From Symbiodinium natans (taxonomy: Eukaryota; Sar; Dinophyceae; Suessiales; Symbiodiniaceae): a DNA stretch of 64,000 nt. Positions 32,061 through 41,977 of the stretch are shown piece by piece; the stretch's first letter is position 1, and each line of letters begins with the position of its first letter. The notes beneath the pieces are model-generated. The model searched no databases. It saw only the letters and a program-made list of their open reading frames with translations, and was not told the DNA's origin. The position numbers and the translations under genes were made by a program. The DNA lies in NCBI GenBank assembly GCA_905221605.1, contig CAJNDS010002416.1, forward strand, positions 147,624 to 211,623. Reading direction: 5' to 3'.

Positions 32061-32400
32061 AGCGCACAACTACACAGGATTCTTAAAGTTTGGAGTTTAG
32101 GGTTTAGAGTTTAGGGTTTAGGGTTTAGGGTTTAGGGTTTAGGGGTTCTGGCTTCTGGACTTCTGGGAACCTAAGACCGCAAATAGACCTTGCGTGGACC
32201 CTCGTGGAAAGGGAGTTGGCCCCGAAAAGCAGCTCTCTCTCGAAACCCTAAACCCTAAACCCTAAACCCTAAAACCTAAAACCTAACCCCTAAAGCCTGC
32301 AAAATTCCTTCGTTGTTTTGCTTTTGCCTGGGCCTCCGTCTTTTTGCCACGGGCGGCTACAAGGTGTCCTCGGGAGCCCCTTTCATTACCTGAGGCCCAG

Positions 32401-32505
32401 AAGACCTAAACCCTAAGCCCTAAGCCCTAAGCCCTAAACCCCAAACCCTAAACCCCAAACCCTAAACCCCAAACCCTTAACCCTAAACCCTAAACCCTAA
32501 ACTCC
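32401..32505 (-). repeat. CCCTAAG/CCCCAAA/CCCTAAA array
   Basis: C-strand heptamers with clustered variants. Islands on both sides (about 32295-32400 and 32520-32620) are stop-free in one plus-strand frame each, but I could not fix their borders. Confidence 0.85.
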
Positions 32506-32740
32506 CCAAACCACTCATCGTCGAAACGGCGCCGACATGTTGGGCTCACCCTTGGGGCAGGAGTGTCGATTCGGGCGCACGCGCGAATCCGTACTCGAAT
32601 CAAGACCTGTATATGTAGGGCTTTGTGCCCTAAAGCCCTAAACCCTAAATGTTGGACCCTAAAACCCGGAAGTCGTGAACCCTCAGCCCTAAAGTCTGTA
32701 GCTTACATCCTGAACATTGAAACAACCCGGTAACAACCCC

Positions 32741-32841
32741 CTGGTTCTTCGTAGAGAATGAGGGGATGAGGGCCCGATATAATCCCTTACAGGGTATATA
32801 TAGGGTACCTCATTCCCTCATTCCCTGCTAAGAACCCGCCA
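32741..32841. mobile_element. Hairpin element family F, compact copy
   Basis: The left end CTGGTTCTTCGTAGAGAATG and right end CATTCCCTGCTAAGAACC are inverted around CCCTTACAGGGTATATA. It is about 100 bp and non-coding. An array follows at 32858-32963. Confidence 0.7.
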
Positions 32842-32857
32842 GACAAATGCACAATTA

Positions 32858-32963
32858 CCCTAAACCCTAAGCCCTAAACCCAAAGCCCTAAACCCTAAAC
32901 CCTAAACCCTAAACCCGAAACCCTAAACCCTAAACCCTAAACCCTAAACCCTAAACCCTAAAT
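32858..32963 (-). repeat. CCCTAAA array
   Basis: About 15 C-strand units with single CCCAAAG and CCCGAAA variants. Confidence 0.9.
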
Positions 32964-33143
32964 TCTTCGAGAGGTTCACCTCATCGACCTCCTTATCGCT
33001 TCCGCGTCTCGTCGTTCAATCGGAGGGCTTTCGGGGTTTAAGGGTTTCAGGGCTCAGGGTTTAAGAGGGTTCTAGGGCGTTCGGGGTTTTTTAGGGTTGT
33101 AGGATTGTAGGGCTCAGAAGTAGCCGAATAAGCAGGTGTTCGT

Positions 33144-33371
33144 ATGTGGCTCTTCTACCTTGACTGGATGGGATGCATCTGGAGGGGCTGCAGGGGATGC
33201 ATCTGGATGGGATGCATCGACAGGAGAGCAGGCGGGCAAGTCACAGTGGCAGGGCATCATGCCTGCCTAGAACAGGCAGGTCGGCTCCTCGACCACAGGC
33301 CAAGATTACCTTCGGCCGTGTTTGCGATGCCATCAGAAGTCCTATCTGAGGGACTTCATGTGCTTAACTGA
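33144..33371 (+). CDS. Possible coding block with GGATGCATC repeats
   Basis: A 75-codon frame starts MWLFYLDWMGCIWRGCRGCI, encoded by imperfect GGATG(G)GATGCATC repeats (33166-33220), and continues HHACLEQAGRLLDHRPRLPS. The second half looks like true protein. It ends TGA 33369-33371. The product is unknown. Confidence 0.3.
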   Translation: MWLFYLDWMGCIWRGCRGCIWMGCIDRRAGGQVTVAGHHACLEQAGRLLDHRPRLPSAVFAMPSEVLSEGLHVLN

Positions 33372-33420
33372 GCGTTGCGTACCTTGATCTGCATTTTCTG
33401 TTGTACTTGTTTCCACACAA

Positions 33421-33422
33421 AG

Positions 33423-33458
<36 letters not shown>

Positions 33459-33462
33459 GGTG
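33421..33462. repeat. (TA)n microsatellite
   Basis: About 40 bases of TATATATG-type dinucleotides separate two coding-like blocks. Confidence 0.9.
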
Positions 33463-33520
33463 CGTCTTTACAACAATTAATATATGGGTGTTGTAGATTT
33501 CAGACCCCGCTTGCTACCTG

Positions 33521-33757
33521 TTGATTGGTGAGCACTTCGGCACCATGGTGGATGGCCTTGCAAAGAAGACGATTGACACGATGGTAGCGAGCATGGGACG
33601 TCCCATCATTAGTCGTGGCAAAGAGACATGGACTACAAAGATAAGTTTTTGGAGTATGTCAAGAACAAAGAACAGCTGGCAAACCATCATGGCACAAGCA
33701 GGTGTGGAAACTAACAACCCCTGTGACTTGCTTACCATTCAGAAGGACACGGACTAG
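33521..33757 (+). CDS. Coding-like block, unknown product
   Basis: The frame reads IGEHFGTMVDGLAKKTIDTM and VASMGRPIISRGKETWTTKI from about 33521 and stops at TAG 33755-33757. The first 45 codons look protein-like and the rest less so, so a splice site may lie near 33640. The block from 33110 to 34090 has no telomere-like repeats. Confidence 0.4.
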   Translation: MIGEHFGTMVDGLAKKTIDTMVASMGRPIISRGKETWTTKISFWSMSRTKNSWQTIMAQAGVETNNPCDLLTIQKDTD

Positions 33758-34098
33758 TTCACGATCGGTCATAGGGGGAGGGGAGGGTTAAGGGCAGGTT
33801 CAAGTTTACGTCCGGTTACGGACCCTTCCTTATTTCTTGCTGGACTCAGGGGATTGCTGTGTTTTTTTACTGCTACCCGGAAGTTGGCTGAAACCCAACT
33901 GGATTTTTCTCCCCAAAGCCGACTTCATGTTAGTCAACTGTTATCCGGCCGTATTCTAAAGTGGGGGTTTACGATACTGGGGGGCAAACTGGTTCAGGTG
34001 GGAGTAGCGGCACCGAAAAGGCCCAAAAGCCCAGCAACCAGCCCCCGGAACCCTGAATAATTCTGATTCTGGTGGGTGCAGCAAAGGATCCCCCCCCA

Positions 34099-34316
34099 AA
34101 CCCTAAACCCTACACCCTAAACCATAGACCCCAAACCCTAGACCCGAAACCCTAAACCCTACACCCTAAACCCCCTAAACCCCCTAAACCCCCTAAACCC
34201 CCTAAACCCCCTAAACCCCCTAAACCCCCTAAACCCCCTAAACCCTCTAAACCCCCTAAACCCCATAAACCCCCTAAACCCTAAACCCTAAACCCTAAAC
34301 CCTAAACCCTAAACCC
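34099..34316 (-). repeat. CCCTAAA and CCCCCTAAA nonamer array
   Basis: A central block (34165-34275) repeats a nonamer ACCCCCTAA about 12 times, with CCCTAAA units on both sides. This expansion of a single variant is clear. Confidence 0.95.
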
Positions 34317-34328
34317 AACGCATCTCAG

Positions 34329-34398
34329 GAATACTGGCTGACTCTCTACGCCGATTGGACCGACTGGGTGCGTTCGAGAGGGCACCATGGCTGGCAGC
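34329..34398 (+). CDS. Exon-like island with AG and GT borders
   Basis: After CATCTCAG the frame reads EYWLTLYADWTDWVRSRGHH then GWQ, and a GT follows at 34399. A second frame reading ILADSLRRLDRLGAFERAPW is also open. One of the two is likely coding. The product is unknown. Confidence 0.4.
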
Positions 34399-34530
34399 GT
34401 GGGGTTTGGGCTTCATAGGGTTTACGGGTGTAGGGCTTGTAGTCGAAGGGGGGTTTAGAGGGTTTAGAGTGTAGGGTGTAGGGTTTAGGGTTTAGGGTTT
34501 ACATGGTTTACGGTGCAGGGCTTATCTGAT

Positions 34531-34676
34531 GGTAATTATATGGTCCCCTAATATGGTCCCGCAAAAAAATGGTCCCTTACCTCCAAAGGGTTCTGAAGTA
34601 TGGGCCCTTGGGTTGCGTCGGGTATATTCGGGGTATGTAAGGGGTCCCCTTTTGAGGGCCCATACTAAGGGACCTT
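34531..34676. mobile_element. Hairpin element family C copy
   Basis: The segment includes TCTGAAGTATGGGCCCTT and GAGGGCCCATACTAAGG, matching 55412-55555. The left end carries a short duplication of ATGGTCCC. Confidence 0.6.
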
Positions 34677-34743
34677 TAGGGTCTAGGGTTTAGGGTTTAG
34701 GGTTTAGGGTTTTGGCTTGATATCGTCAAGGATTAATTCTTTG

Positions 34744-34870
34744 GGTATTTACATGGTCCGGAATGTGGTGTTTCATTTCCATCAAAGGGTTCTGGGCCCT
34801 TGGAGTTGCGTAGCGTATATAAGGGGCATATAAGGGGCCCTCTTTTCAGGGGCCATGTAACTACCCTAAG
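34744..34870. mobile_element. Hairpin element family C copy, 68 bp after the previous one
   Basis: The ends GGTATTTACATGG and CCATGTAACTACCC are inverted. The body has GGGTTCTGGGCCCTT and AAGGGGCCCTCTTTTC. A short TTTAGGG run lies between the two copies. Confidence 0.6.
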
Positions 34871-34879
34871 ACCTTCACG

Positions 34880-35260
34880 GGTTTAATTGCAGGTTTTTAT
34901 AGGCTAGGTTTAAGGTGCAGGGTGTTTTGGGGTTTGCGGGTGTGCAGGGTTTACAGGGTTTTTCGGGTTGTAGTTAGTTAGGGTTTGTGGGTTAAGGGTG
35001 AAGGGTTGGTGTTCTCTATTTCAGAGGTTGAAATGGGAGGGTTTGGTGGGGTTTACTGTCTAGAAACTGGGTAACACGGCTGCGGTCTGAGGGGTTACGC
35101 GGCCTTCTTGGGCTTGCAGGTTTGCTAAGGTCTCGAAGTCCGGGATACACCTGCCCGATCTAGGGCTCTTGGGGATGAGGAATTTTATGTTTAGGGTTTA
35201 GGATTTGTCGGTTTAGGGTTTAGGGTTTAGGGTTTAGGGTTTAGGGTTTAGGGTTTCGCA
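34880..35260 (+). other. G/T-rich sequence without a gene
   Basis: Strongly degraded TTTAGGG-derived sequence (GGGTTTGCGGG, GGGTTTACAGGG) grades into unique sequence. A clean array at 35208-35255 ends it. No gene is visible. Confidence 0.6.
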
Positions 35261-35514
35261 TCCTATGTCATGACCACTGTGGGTTTCCGCTTTCAGGGGT
35301 CGGGCTGGGCTACTTACTCCTGAACTTTTGCCAGGCCCGGGGCTCCGCCCCCCTAAACCCTAAACTAAACCCCCAAACCCTAAACCCTAAACCCTAAACC
35401 TAAAAGCTATTCCTTGAGCCCTAAGCCCTACCAATCCCCACCTAGGAAAAGCCCTGTGAAGCAAAAAAGGGTGCCCTAGTCATTCCTGGGTTACGCTGGG
35501 CCCTTGAAGGGTGT

Positions 35515-35660
35515 AGGGTTTAGGGTTTAAGGTTTCAGGGTTTAGGGTTTAGGGCTAGGGTTTAGGGTTTAGGGTTTAGGGTTTAGGGTTTAGGGTTTAG
35601 GGTTTAGGGTTTCGGGTTTAGGGTTTAGGGTTTAGGATTGAGGGTTTAGGGTTTAGGGAT
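35515..35660 (+). repeat. TTTAGGG array
   Basis: About 18 G-strand units with few variants. The unique piece 35665-35790 after it is GC-rich and may be exon-like (for example AAVRLHAEARVFG). Confidence 0.9.
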
Positions 35661-36169
35661 CTCAGAGCCCAGCAGGGGGGGCCCTTGCAACCACAGGGTC
35701 GGCTCTCGTCCGGCCTTCCGCGCCGTTTCGGGCGCGGCAGTGAGGCTCCACGCGGAGGCACGTGTCTTTGGGAGGAGGGCCTTAGGGGAGTTTAGGGGTT
35801 TAGGAATGTTTAGGGTTTAGGGGTCTAGGGTCTAGGGTTTAGGGTTGAGGGTTGAGGGTTTTGGGTTAGGGATCAAGCGTTTAGCGTTTCGCGTTGTGTA
35901 GAGAAGCTTTGTTTTGATCTTCAGGGGCTTCGAAGTTTAACCATCAACCCTCCAACCCCGAACGCCTAAACCCCAACATCAGAAATCTAAACTCCAAACC
36001 CCAACATACAAAACCCTAAACCCGAAACCCTAAACCCTAAACCTTCAACCTTATCTCTGACCTCAGAGGTGGGTGCCATACAGATTGGTTGCGGGGACTT
36101 CGCCCGGTTGTGACCTTTTTGCCCCACTGAAAGCCCACCCTTGTTCTCGATAGGGGGATTGCTCTATCC

Positions 36170-36378
36170 CCTAAACCCTAGCCCTAAACCCTCAACCCTC
36201 AACCCTCAACCCCAAACCCCAAACCCCAAACCCCAAAACCCAAAACCCCAAGCCCCCCAAACCCCCCAAACCCCAAACCCCAATCCCTACACCCTAAACC
36301 CTAAACCCTAAACCCTAAACCCTAAACCCTAAGCCCTAAACCCTAAACCCTGAACCCTAAACCCTAAACCCCAAACCC
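36170..36378 (-). repeat. CCCTCAA, CCCCAAA, CCCTAAA array
   Basis: C-strand heptamers arranged in blocks by variant: CCCTCAA, then CCCCAAA, then CCCTAAA. Confidence 0.9.
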
Positions 36379-36379
36379 T

Positions 36380-36472
36380 GCTACGCCCCAGGCGATGCCC
36401 GAGGCGACACGGGCCAACCAAGGCGAGCTGCTAGTGCCGCTTTGGGGCACTATCTCTTTGGGTAGTAAGGGC
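36380..36472 (+). CDS. Exon-like island, unknown product
   Basis: Thirty-one codons read ATPQAMPEATRANQGELLVP then LWGTISLGSKG. A CCCCAG inside (36386-36391) could be the acceptor, which would leave 27 codons. Confidence 0.4.
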
Positions 36473-36544
36473 AGTCACATGGGTCTAGGGTTTAGGGTTT
36501 AGGGTTTAGGGTTTAGGGTTTAGGGTTTAGGGCTACAAACGCTA

Positions 36545-36645
36545 CTGGTTCTCAGAAGGGAATGAGGGGGGTTTCGGAATCCCTTACAGGTTCACATTAA
36601 GGGGAATCGTGGGTATCTACTTGCCACATTCCCTACCAAGATCCA
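36545..36645. mobile_element. Hairpin element family F copy
   Basis: The left end CTGGTTCTCAGAAGGGAATG and right end CATTCCCTACCAAGATCCA are inverted. The body shares CCCTTACAGG with the copy at 32741. Confidence 0.6.
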
Positions 36646-36705
36646 ATGGGTAGCTCAACGCCGTTCTCTTTGGGTCGGTCGGGTTCAGGGATGAGGGATG
36701 AGGGA

Positions 36706-36744
<39 letters not shown>

Positions 36745-36796
36745 GGTGTAGGGGCTAGGGTTTCGGGTTTAGGGTTTAGAGTTTAGGTCCAACACG

Positions 36797-36908
36797 TTAA
36801 GAGCCCAAAACCTACCTTCCTTGTAGGTTACTATTCGAGAATTTTACAAGGGGTGTTTATAGTAATCACCTAGCAAAAAGGCAGGCCAGGTAGGTTTTGG
36901 GTTCTTAA
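36797..36908. mobile_element. Hairpin element family H
   Basis: A 20-bp inverted repeat, TTAAGAGCCCAAAACCTACC, recurs inverted at the right end with one mismatch. The element is 112 bp. A diverged relative with the same AAAACCTAC core lies at about 56983-57117. Confidence 0.7.
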
Positions 36909-36945
36909 GGCAGGGCTTAGGCTTGCGGTTCTTCACTTCCTTCAG

Positions 36946-37130
36946 GGTGAACCTCAGCCTAGACAAGCCCCAACAGCAGCACGAGCTCCCATCAGCACAA
37001 CCTTTTCATCGGCTGGGGCCGAGAGAGGGTTGCAGCAAAGTTTTCGGCGCTTCCTTCGGGGTTCGGGGCTTAGGGCTTTGTGTTTTACACCCTGGAACCC
37101 AAACACTAAACCCTAAACACAACCCTAAAG
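36946..37130 (+). CDS. Exon-like island after CCTTCAG
   Basis: The frame reads GEPQPRQAPTAARAPISTTF then SSAGAERGLQQSFRRFLRGS and continues into CCCTAAA-derived codons. The real end is probably before about 37060. The product is unknown. Confidence 0.35.
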
Positions 37131-37297
37131 CCTAAACCCTAAACCCGAAACCCCAAACCCTAAACCCCAAACCCTAAACCCTAATACAAGAAGTCTAGAG
37201 GGTTTCTTGGGCTGTGCGATGCAGGGTTTAGGGGTTTGAGGGACTGGGGATGGTTAGAGGCTTAGAGGCACGGCGAGAGGCTCAAGGGGCGAGAGTA

Positions 37298-37560
37298 GGG
37301 TTTAGGGTTTAGGGTTTAGGGTTTAGGGTTTAGGGTTTAGGGTTTAGGGGTTAACGCACCAAGGAGGGGTCCTCAAGTCACCACCGGCTACTTGGGCGAC
37401 CCCCTGCGGCAGCAGGAATCCTTCCTCGAGGGGCCTTGTCCTCAGGTTCAGGGATTGGAGGGTTTAGGGTTTAGGGTTTAGGGTTTAGGGTTTAGGGTTT
37501 AGGGTGGGTTTAGGGTTTAGGGTTTAGGGTTTAGGGTCTAGGGTCTAGGGTTTAGGGTTT
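37298..37560 (+). repeat. TTTAGGG arrays around an island
   Basis: Arrays at 37298-37350 and 37460-37560 flank a segment at 37374-37451 that reads QVTTGYLGDPLRQQESFLEG then PCPQVQ. Confidence 0.85.
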
Positions 37561-38109
37561 TCAGTCTAGAGGGTCGCAGACTCATGGCCATTGAGGATTA
37601 CGAATTTGAGCATTAGGGATTGGAGGTCGTAGTATGGGGTTTAGGGTTTAGGGTTAGGGGTTAGGGGTTCGAGTTTAGGGTTTAGGGGGGGATGGTGAAG
37701 AGACTCTGAGATTCTGAAAGGGAGCCCCGCTCAGGGTCTGCATAGGACCGACGAAGCGTGCCACTCTGATACTTGGGCACTCAAAAAACCTAAACCTACG
37801 AAGACTGCAACCCCAGACCCTGAACCATCAGAAAGACTAAACCCTTTTTTCATCCCTGAAACTCTAGAACCTAAAGCCCTCAACCCTACACCCTCAACCC
37901 AAAACCCCAAAAACCCTAGAGCCTAAACTTTGGCCCCAAACCCTCAACCCTGCTCCCAGGTGGTACCGCACCAGCGACTGCCTTGAGCAGGTGCGTCACC
38001 GCAGCCTTCAAGCCCCAAACGCTCACAGCCCCATAAAGCCTTGAAGCCCCAACAGCCACAAAAGCCCTACAAACACAATCTAAAAGCCCTGTGAACCTTA
38101 TAAACTCTA

Positions 38110-39455
38110 CAAACCCTATACAGAGCATTGCAAGCATGCTGCCAAGATTTCTCGGAGTCCATTAGATGCATGTACGCGGCATGGGAGCCACCGTTGTGGA
38201 GCTGCAGGGGAAGATGGAGACGGATCGCCGGGTTTAGGGTTGATGCAAACGAGCAGCAATGCGACACACGAACGTGTAAACCACAAAGGGCCAAGCCTCG
38301 ACATCGGAGGATGACGGGGAAGAGGGCCACTCTTGCACCACCTTAAACTGGGCAAAAAAACATCGCAAATAACATACCTTTAGTAGTCCGTACGAACACG
38401 TTATATACTCATTTAACTATATCTCTCACGCAGCCCAGACACGCGGTCGGCAGGAGGGGGCTGCGCCTCTGCGAAAAAAAGGCAATAAAAGCGAAGGCAA
38501 GACAATTCAACAAACCGAAACCCCCAGGAAACCAGAACTGACCAAGCCAGGAAACAGACCCGAAAAGAGCAACGAAAGGGAGCAATGAGAACAAGCACTT
38601 CGCAATACCCTTCAACGAACCATGCCCCTCTGGCACAGCCTCGCTTGCGAAGGCAAGACAACTCAACAAGCCAAAGCCTCAAGGAAACCAGAACTGCCCA
38701 AGCCAGCAAAGGCAGGTGCTGTTTGCGTCCGAGCTCAGTTGCGAAAGTCCGAACTTGGGCAATTACTCCCTGTGGCAGTGGCTTGATGGATGGTTCGAAG
38801 CCACATACGGACCACGCACAGACGCAGTTCGTGCTGTGGACGACAGCGTGAGGACAGAACCAAGCCTACGAAGCGTGGGACGCACGCTACTTTCTTATAC
38901 TTTCAGATGCCGCGCCGAACTGGGGGAGGGCGAGGAGGAGAGGGAGCCGCAGCAGCAGGAGCAAGAGGAGGGGCTGGAGCTCGTCAGCCGCTCTTGATGC
39001 GAAAGAAGTCTGACGCGTGGGGCCATGGGCCAAGGATTTCCAAGACAAAACTGTCTGAGAAATCCAATCGACGCAGGGTGGTGAGCTCAGTCAGAACCTT
39101 CGCGAGATGACTGCGTGCGTTTTGATGCAAGCCTTGGACCACGCAGGCCCTACGTACAATAGCAAAAAATGTGCTGTCGATCAGGCAGGCTGGTGGGCCC
39201 GATGATGGCTTCGGACGACGGAAAACGAAGCCTTCAATGGCAGCCTGGACTTTGCCCGGACAGGCTTAACCACAGACTACGCCACGTGGTGCCTCAGCGC
39301 AGATTTCGACGCATCTCACATCTCCATCACTTTTGATGGATGTGGTCGGCGGGCTGGCCTGGCAGTCTACGCAGCAAGGAGCCAAGGTGCTCCTTGCTTG
39401 CGGCGCCGTGAAGCAGGATGCGGCCGGGACCTCTTCGCCGCCCTAGAGGAGTAGT
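38110..39455 (+). pseudogene. Array-free block with decayed coding sequence
   Basis: Apart from one heptamer at 38232, this 1.35-kb block lacks telomere-like repeats. Several frames look partly coding. The longest runs from 39059 to TAG 39452-39454, with one internal TGA at 39203. It contains MTACVLMQALDHAGPTYNSK before the TGA, and SLDFARTGLTTDYATWCLSA then SHISITFDGCGRRAGLAVYA after it. The FDGCGRRAG phrase weakly recalls RNase H-like folds of retroelements, but this is speculation. A frame at 38716-38997 ends in Glu/Gln-rich sequence. The block may be a broken gene or a retroelement remnant. Reassigned TGA is not known in dinoflagellate nuclei, so it is taken as a break. Confidence 0.35.
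38491..38710 (+). repeat. Paired 64-bp direct repeats
   Basis: The segments 38491-38554 and 38647-38710 share GCGAAGGCAAGACAA, then CAACAA, then GGAAACCAGAACTG and CCAAGCCAG. They are spaced 156 bp apart start to start. They lie inside the array-free block. Confidence 0.85.
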
Positions 39456-40200
39456 CTGACTGCACGGGGCCCAGAGCCTTCCGAGCAGCTGCTCGACAGG
39501 GCGTAGCCCGGCTTGGGATCTTGCACTATCGGGCCATCGGAGTACATTATAGTTATGATTGGTTGGTAGCTGTGTTTAATTGGTGGACAAGCCCTTAAGT
39601 CTATATACCTGAATGTAGTGGTTGGAGTATAGTACGGCTCCTTGCACAAAGGACCCTAAACCGCCCTAAGCAAGGGGTCCGAATGGACTTGATGTAGGCC
39701 TAAGCCCTTTGAGCCCAAGTCTTAAGATGCGACGAGCGATGAAGGCTGCGCTGGCGAAAAAAACCAAGCACCAAAAAGCCTTAAAGCCCCATCGAACCCT
39801 GGAGCTTTCGCCCCCGAGCATAAGACTTTCGGACACTTTTGAATTTCCCCGTCTTACGCGGGTCTAGGGTATGGGGTGCAGGGTTTGGGGCTTAGGACCT
39901 GGGGATCAGCGTTTAGGGTTCCGGGTTCCTAGTTTAGGGTTCAGGGTATAGGGTTTAGGACCTCGGATATTTGCATGTCCCTTTTTTTGTGGTTTGAGGG
40001 ATCATGCTTAGGAAGTTTTTTCAGAGGCTGTATAAGGGGCCAGCCTAGCCTCAAAGTGTAAAGCTTTCATTTCTCGACCAAGCCCTCGAGCCCTCGCGCC
40101 CTAGAACCCCTGAACCATAAACCTCAAAACCCTAGTTCCCGAAGCTCCTAAGCTCCTAAGCCTAACAGCCCCAAGCCTAATCCGCCCCGAAACCCTTTTT

Positions 40201-40405
40201 CCCTAAACCCCTAAACCCCTAAACCCCTAAACCCCTAAACCCCTAAACCCCTAAACCCCTAAACCCCTAAACCCCTAAACCCCTAACCCCCCTAAACCCC
40301 TAACCCCCCTAAACCCCTAAACCCCTAAACCCCTAAACCCCTAAACCCCTAAACCCCTAAACCCCTAAACCCCTAAACCCCTGAACCCCTGAACCCCTGA
40401 ACCCA
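40201..40405 (-). repeat. CCCCTAAA octamer array, about 24 units
   Basis: This is an octamer array equal to TTTTAGGG on the other strand, the Chlamydomonas-type sequence, with a few CCCCCTAA and CCCCTGAA variants. It differs from the heptamer arrays around it. Confidence 0.95.
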
Positions 40406-40430
40406 ACAACGCTCGCGCTCCGGGGTCCAG

Positions 40431-40472
40431 GTGGCTGGCGGCTACAAGTTCGCCGGTCGCGCTGACGACATG
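40431..40472 (+). CDS. Short exon with canonical borders
   Basis: The 42-nt segment lies between GGTCCAG and GTAAAG and reads VAGGYKFAGRADDM in phase 0 at both ends. The GRADDM phrase recalls the GRxDD motif of adenylate-forming enzymes (acyl-CoA synthetases, NRPS A8 region), where a hinge Asp follows Gly-Arg. Fourteen residues do not prove it. Without splicing, the frame stays open further. Confidence 0.35.
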
Positions 40473-40609
40473 GTAAAGGCTCCTCGCAAGCACCCTCAAA
40501 AGAAGGACCCCAAAAGGGTTTAGGGTTTAGGGTTTAGGGTTTAGATTTAGGGTTTAGGGTGTGACAAGTCTTAAGCTCCCTTCCAACCCCCTCCCCTTGC
40601 AAACCGGAG

Positions 40610-40730
40610 CAACCCTAAACCCTAAACCCTAAACCCTAAACCCTAAACCCTAAACCCGAAACCCGAAACCCGAAACCCTAAACCCTAAACCCTTATAAAC
40701 CCTACACCCTAAACCCTATACCCTAAACCC
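40610..40730 (-). repeat. CCCTAAA/CCCGAAA array
   Basis: C-strand heptamers with three consecutive CCCGAAA units and TATAAACCCT variants. Confidence 0.85.
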
Positions 40731-40734
40731 TCCC

Positions 40735-40839
40735 AAGAAAGCGGCATTCGGCCCCGAAGGTGGGTGGCGTCTGGGTGGATACGAGGCCTTCCCTGCGCAC
40801 ACAAGCCTGGGTCTAGAGCTGCGGTTGCGGGTTTCCCTC
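40735..40839 (+). CDS. Exon-like island, unknown product
   Basis: The frame reads KKAAFGPEGGWRLGGYEAFP then AHTSLGLELRL. A GT follows CCCGAAG at 40760, which could be a donor. The product is unknown. Confidence 0.4.
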
Positions 40840-41010
40840 TTTAGGGTTTCCCTCTTTAGGGTTTACGGTTTAGGGTTTAGGGTTTCCCTCTTTAGGGTTT
40901 CCCTCTTTAGGGTTTGCGGTTTAGGGTTTAGGGTTTCCCTCTTTAGGGTTTCCCTCTTTAGGGTTTCCCTCTTTAGGGTTTACGGTTTAGGGTTTAGGGT
41001 TTAGGGTTTA
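40831..41010 (+). repeat. 14-mer array with splice-acceptor-like units
   Basis: Seven copies of GTTTCCCTCTTTAGG are interspersed with GTTTAGG units. Each copy has a short pyrimidine tract before TTTAG|G, a strong acceptor shape. Confidence 0.9.
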
Positions 41011-41103
41011 GAGCTTGGGTTTTGTAAGGGTTAGGGGTTTATGGGGTTTTGGGTCTATTGGTCTCTCACCGTCTGTGGCAAGTGCGCAGGGTTTTCATGG
41101 GCA

Positions 41104-41273
41104 ACCCTAAACCCTAAACCTGAAACCCTAAACCGTAAACCCTAAACCCTAAACCCTAGACCCTAGACCCTAAACCCTAAACCCTAAACCCTAAACCCTA
41201 AACCCTAAACCCTAAGCCCTAAACCCTAAACCCTAAACCCTAAACCCTAAACCCTAAACCCTAAACCCTAAAC
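41104..41273 (-). repeat. CCCTAAA array, about 23 units
   Basis: This C-strand array has rare CCCTAGA and CCCTAAG variants. Confidence 0.95.
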
Positions 41274-41354
41274 GGCTCGGCCCGGAATGGCTTCGAAGGT
41301 GTGTGGGTGCTGGGGCCTGGGCGGGCGCAAGCGCTTTTCTGGTGGCTCATGTAG
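41274..41354 (+). CDS. Exon-like island ending in TAG
   Basis: Twenty-six codons read GSARNGFEGVWVLGPGRAQA then LFWWLM, ending TAG 41352-41354. It starts directly at the end of the CCCTAAA array. The product is unknown. Confidence 0.35.
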   Translation, partial: GSARNGFEGVWVLGPGRAQALFWWLM

Positions 41355-41548
41355 ATTTCGAGGCCTTACTTGGGGTTTAGGGGTGGGTGTTGAACGAGAT
41401 TTCATGTGCTAGACAACATACCGGGAGTTTTCTGGTAAGAATCATCCCGAAACGACAAACCCGCCGGCCCAGACCCGGTTTCTTGTTCGAAGCTCGCGTC
41501 CCTCTCACATGACACTCTTGCGCATGATGGCAGTTCTCTAAACGGGTC

Positions 41549-41645
41549 GAATATAATTGACCCCCAATATAGACCCCCAAGTAGTAGATTTCCCTTATCA
41601 AACGACCCCCATAAGGTACCCCTAATATCGTAAACCCCAAATCAT
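41549..41645. repeat. Dispersed repeat I, copy 2
   Basis: This segment matches 25316-25430, with TAGACCCCCAAGTA, TTCCCTTATC, AAGGTACCCCT and ATATCGTAA in order. Confidence 0.6.
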
Positions 41646-41977
41646 GGTCGCTTTTGGGAGGGGGGGGGGGATCTAACTATGAGCCAGAGCCTTCTATAGG
41701 TGCCCCAGAAAGGCAAAAAAGTATTAATAACCCCAGGAAGGAAAGACCCAATAAGGGGCACTTGGCAGGGTTATAGGGCCACAGAACTATCAAAACCCGC
41801 CTGAACCCCTAAAACCCTCAACCCTGAAATGCCCAAACCCTAAACCTTAAACCCCAAACCCTCAAACCCTAAACCCTAAGAGCAACGTGCTGTGCATCTT
41901 GGTTTCCGCTGGGCCTTCTGTCTCCCTACCTAACCTAACAAACCTGAGTTTAGCTAGGGTGCCAGGTTTAGGGTTTA

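Noticed and set aside
40201-40405. CCCCTAAA octamer array as a sign of green-algal contamination
   Set aside because: It grades into the same surroundings as the heptamer arrays, and many other variants are amplified in the same way.
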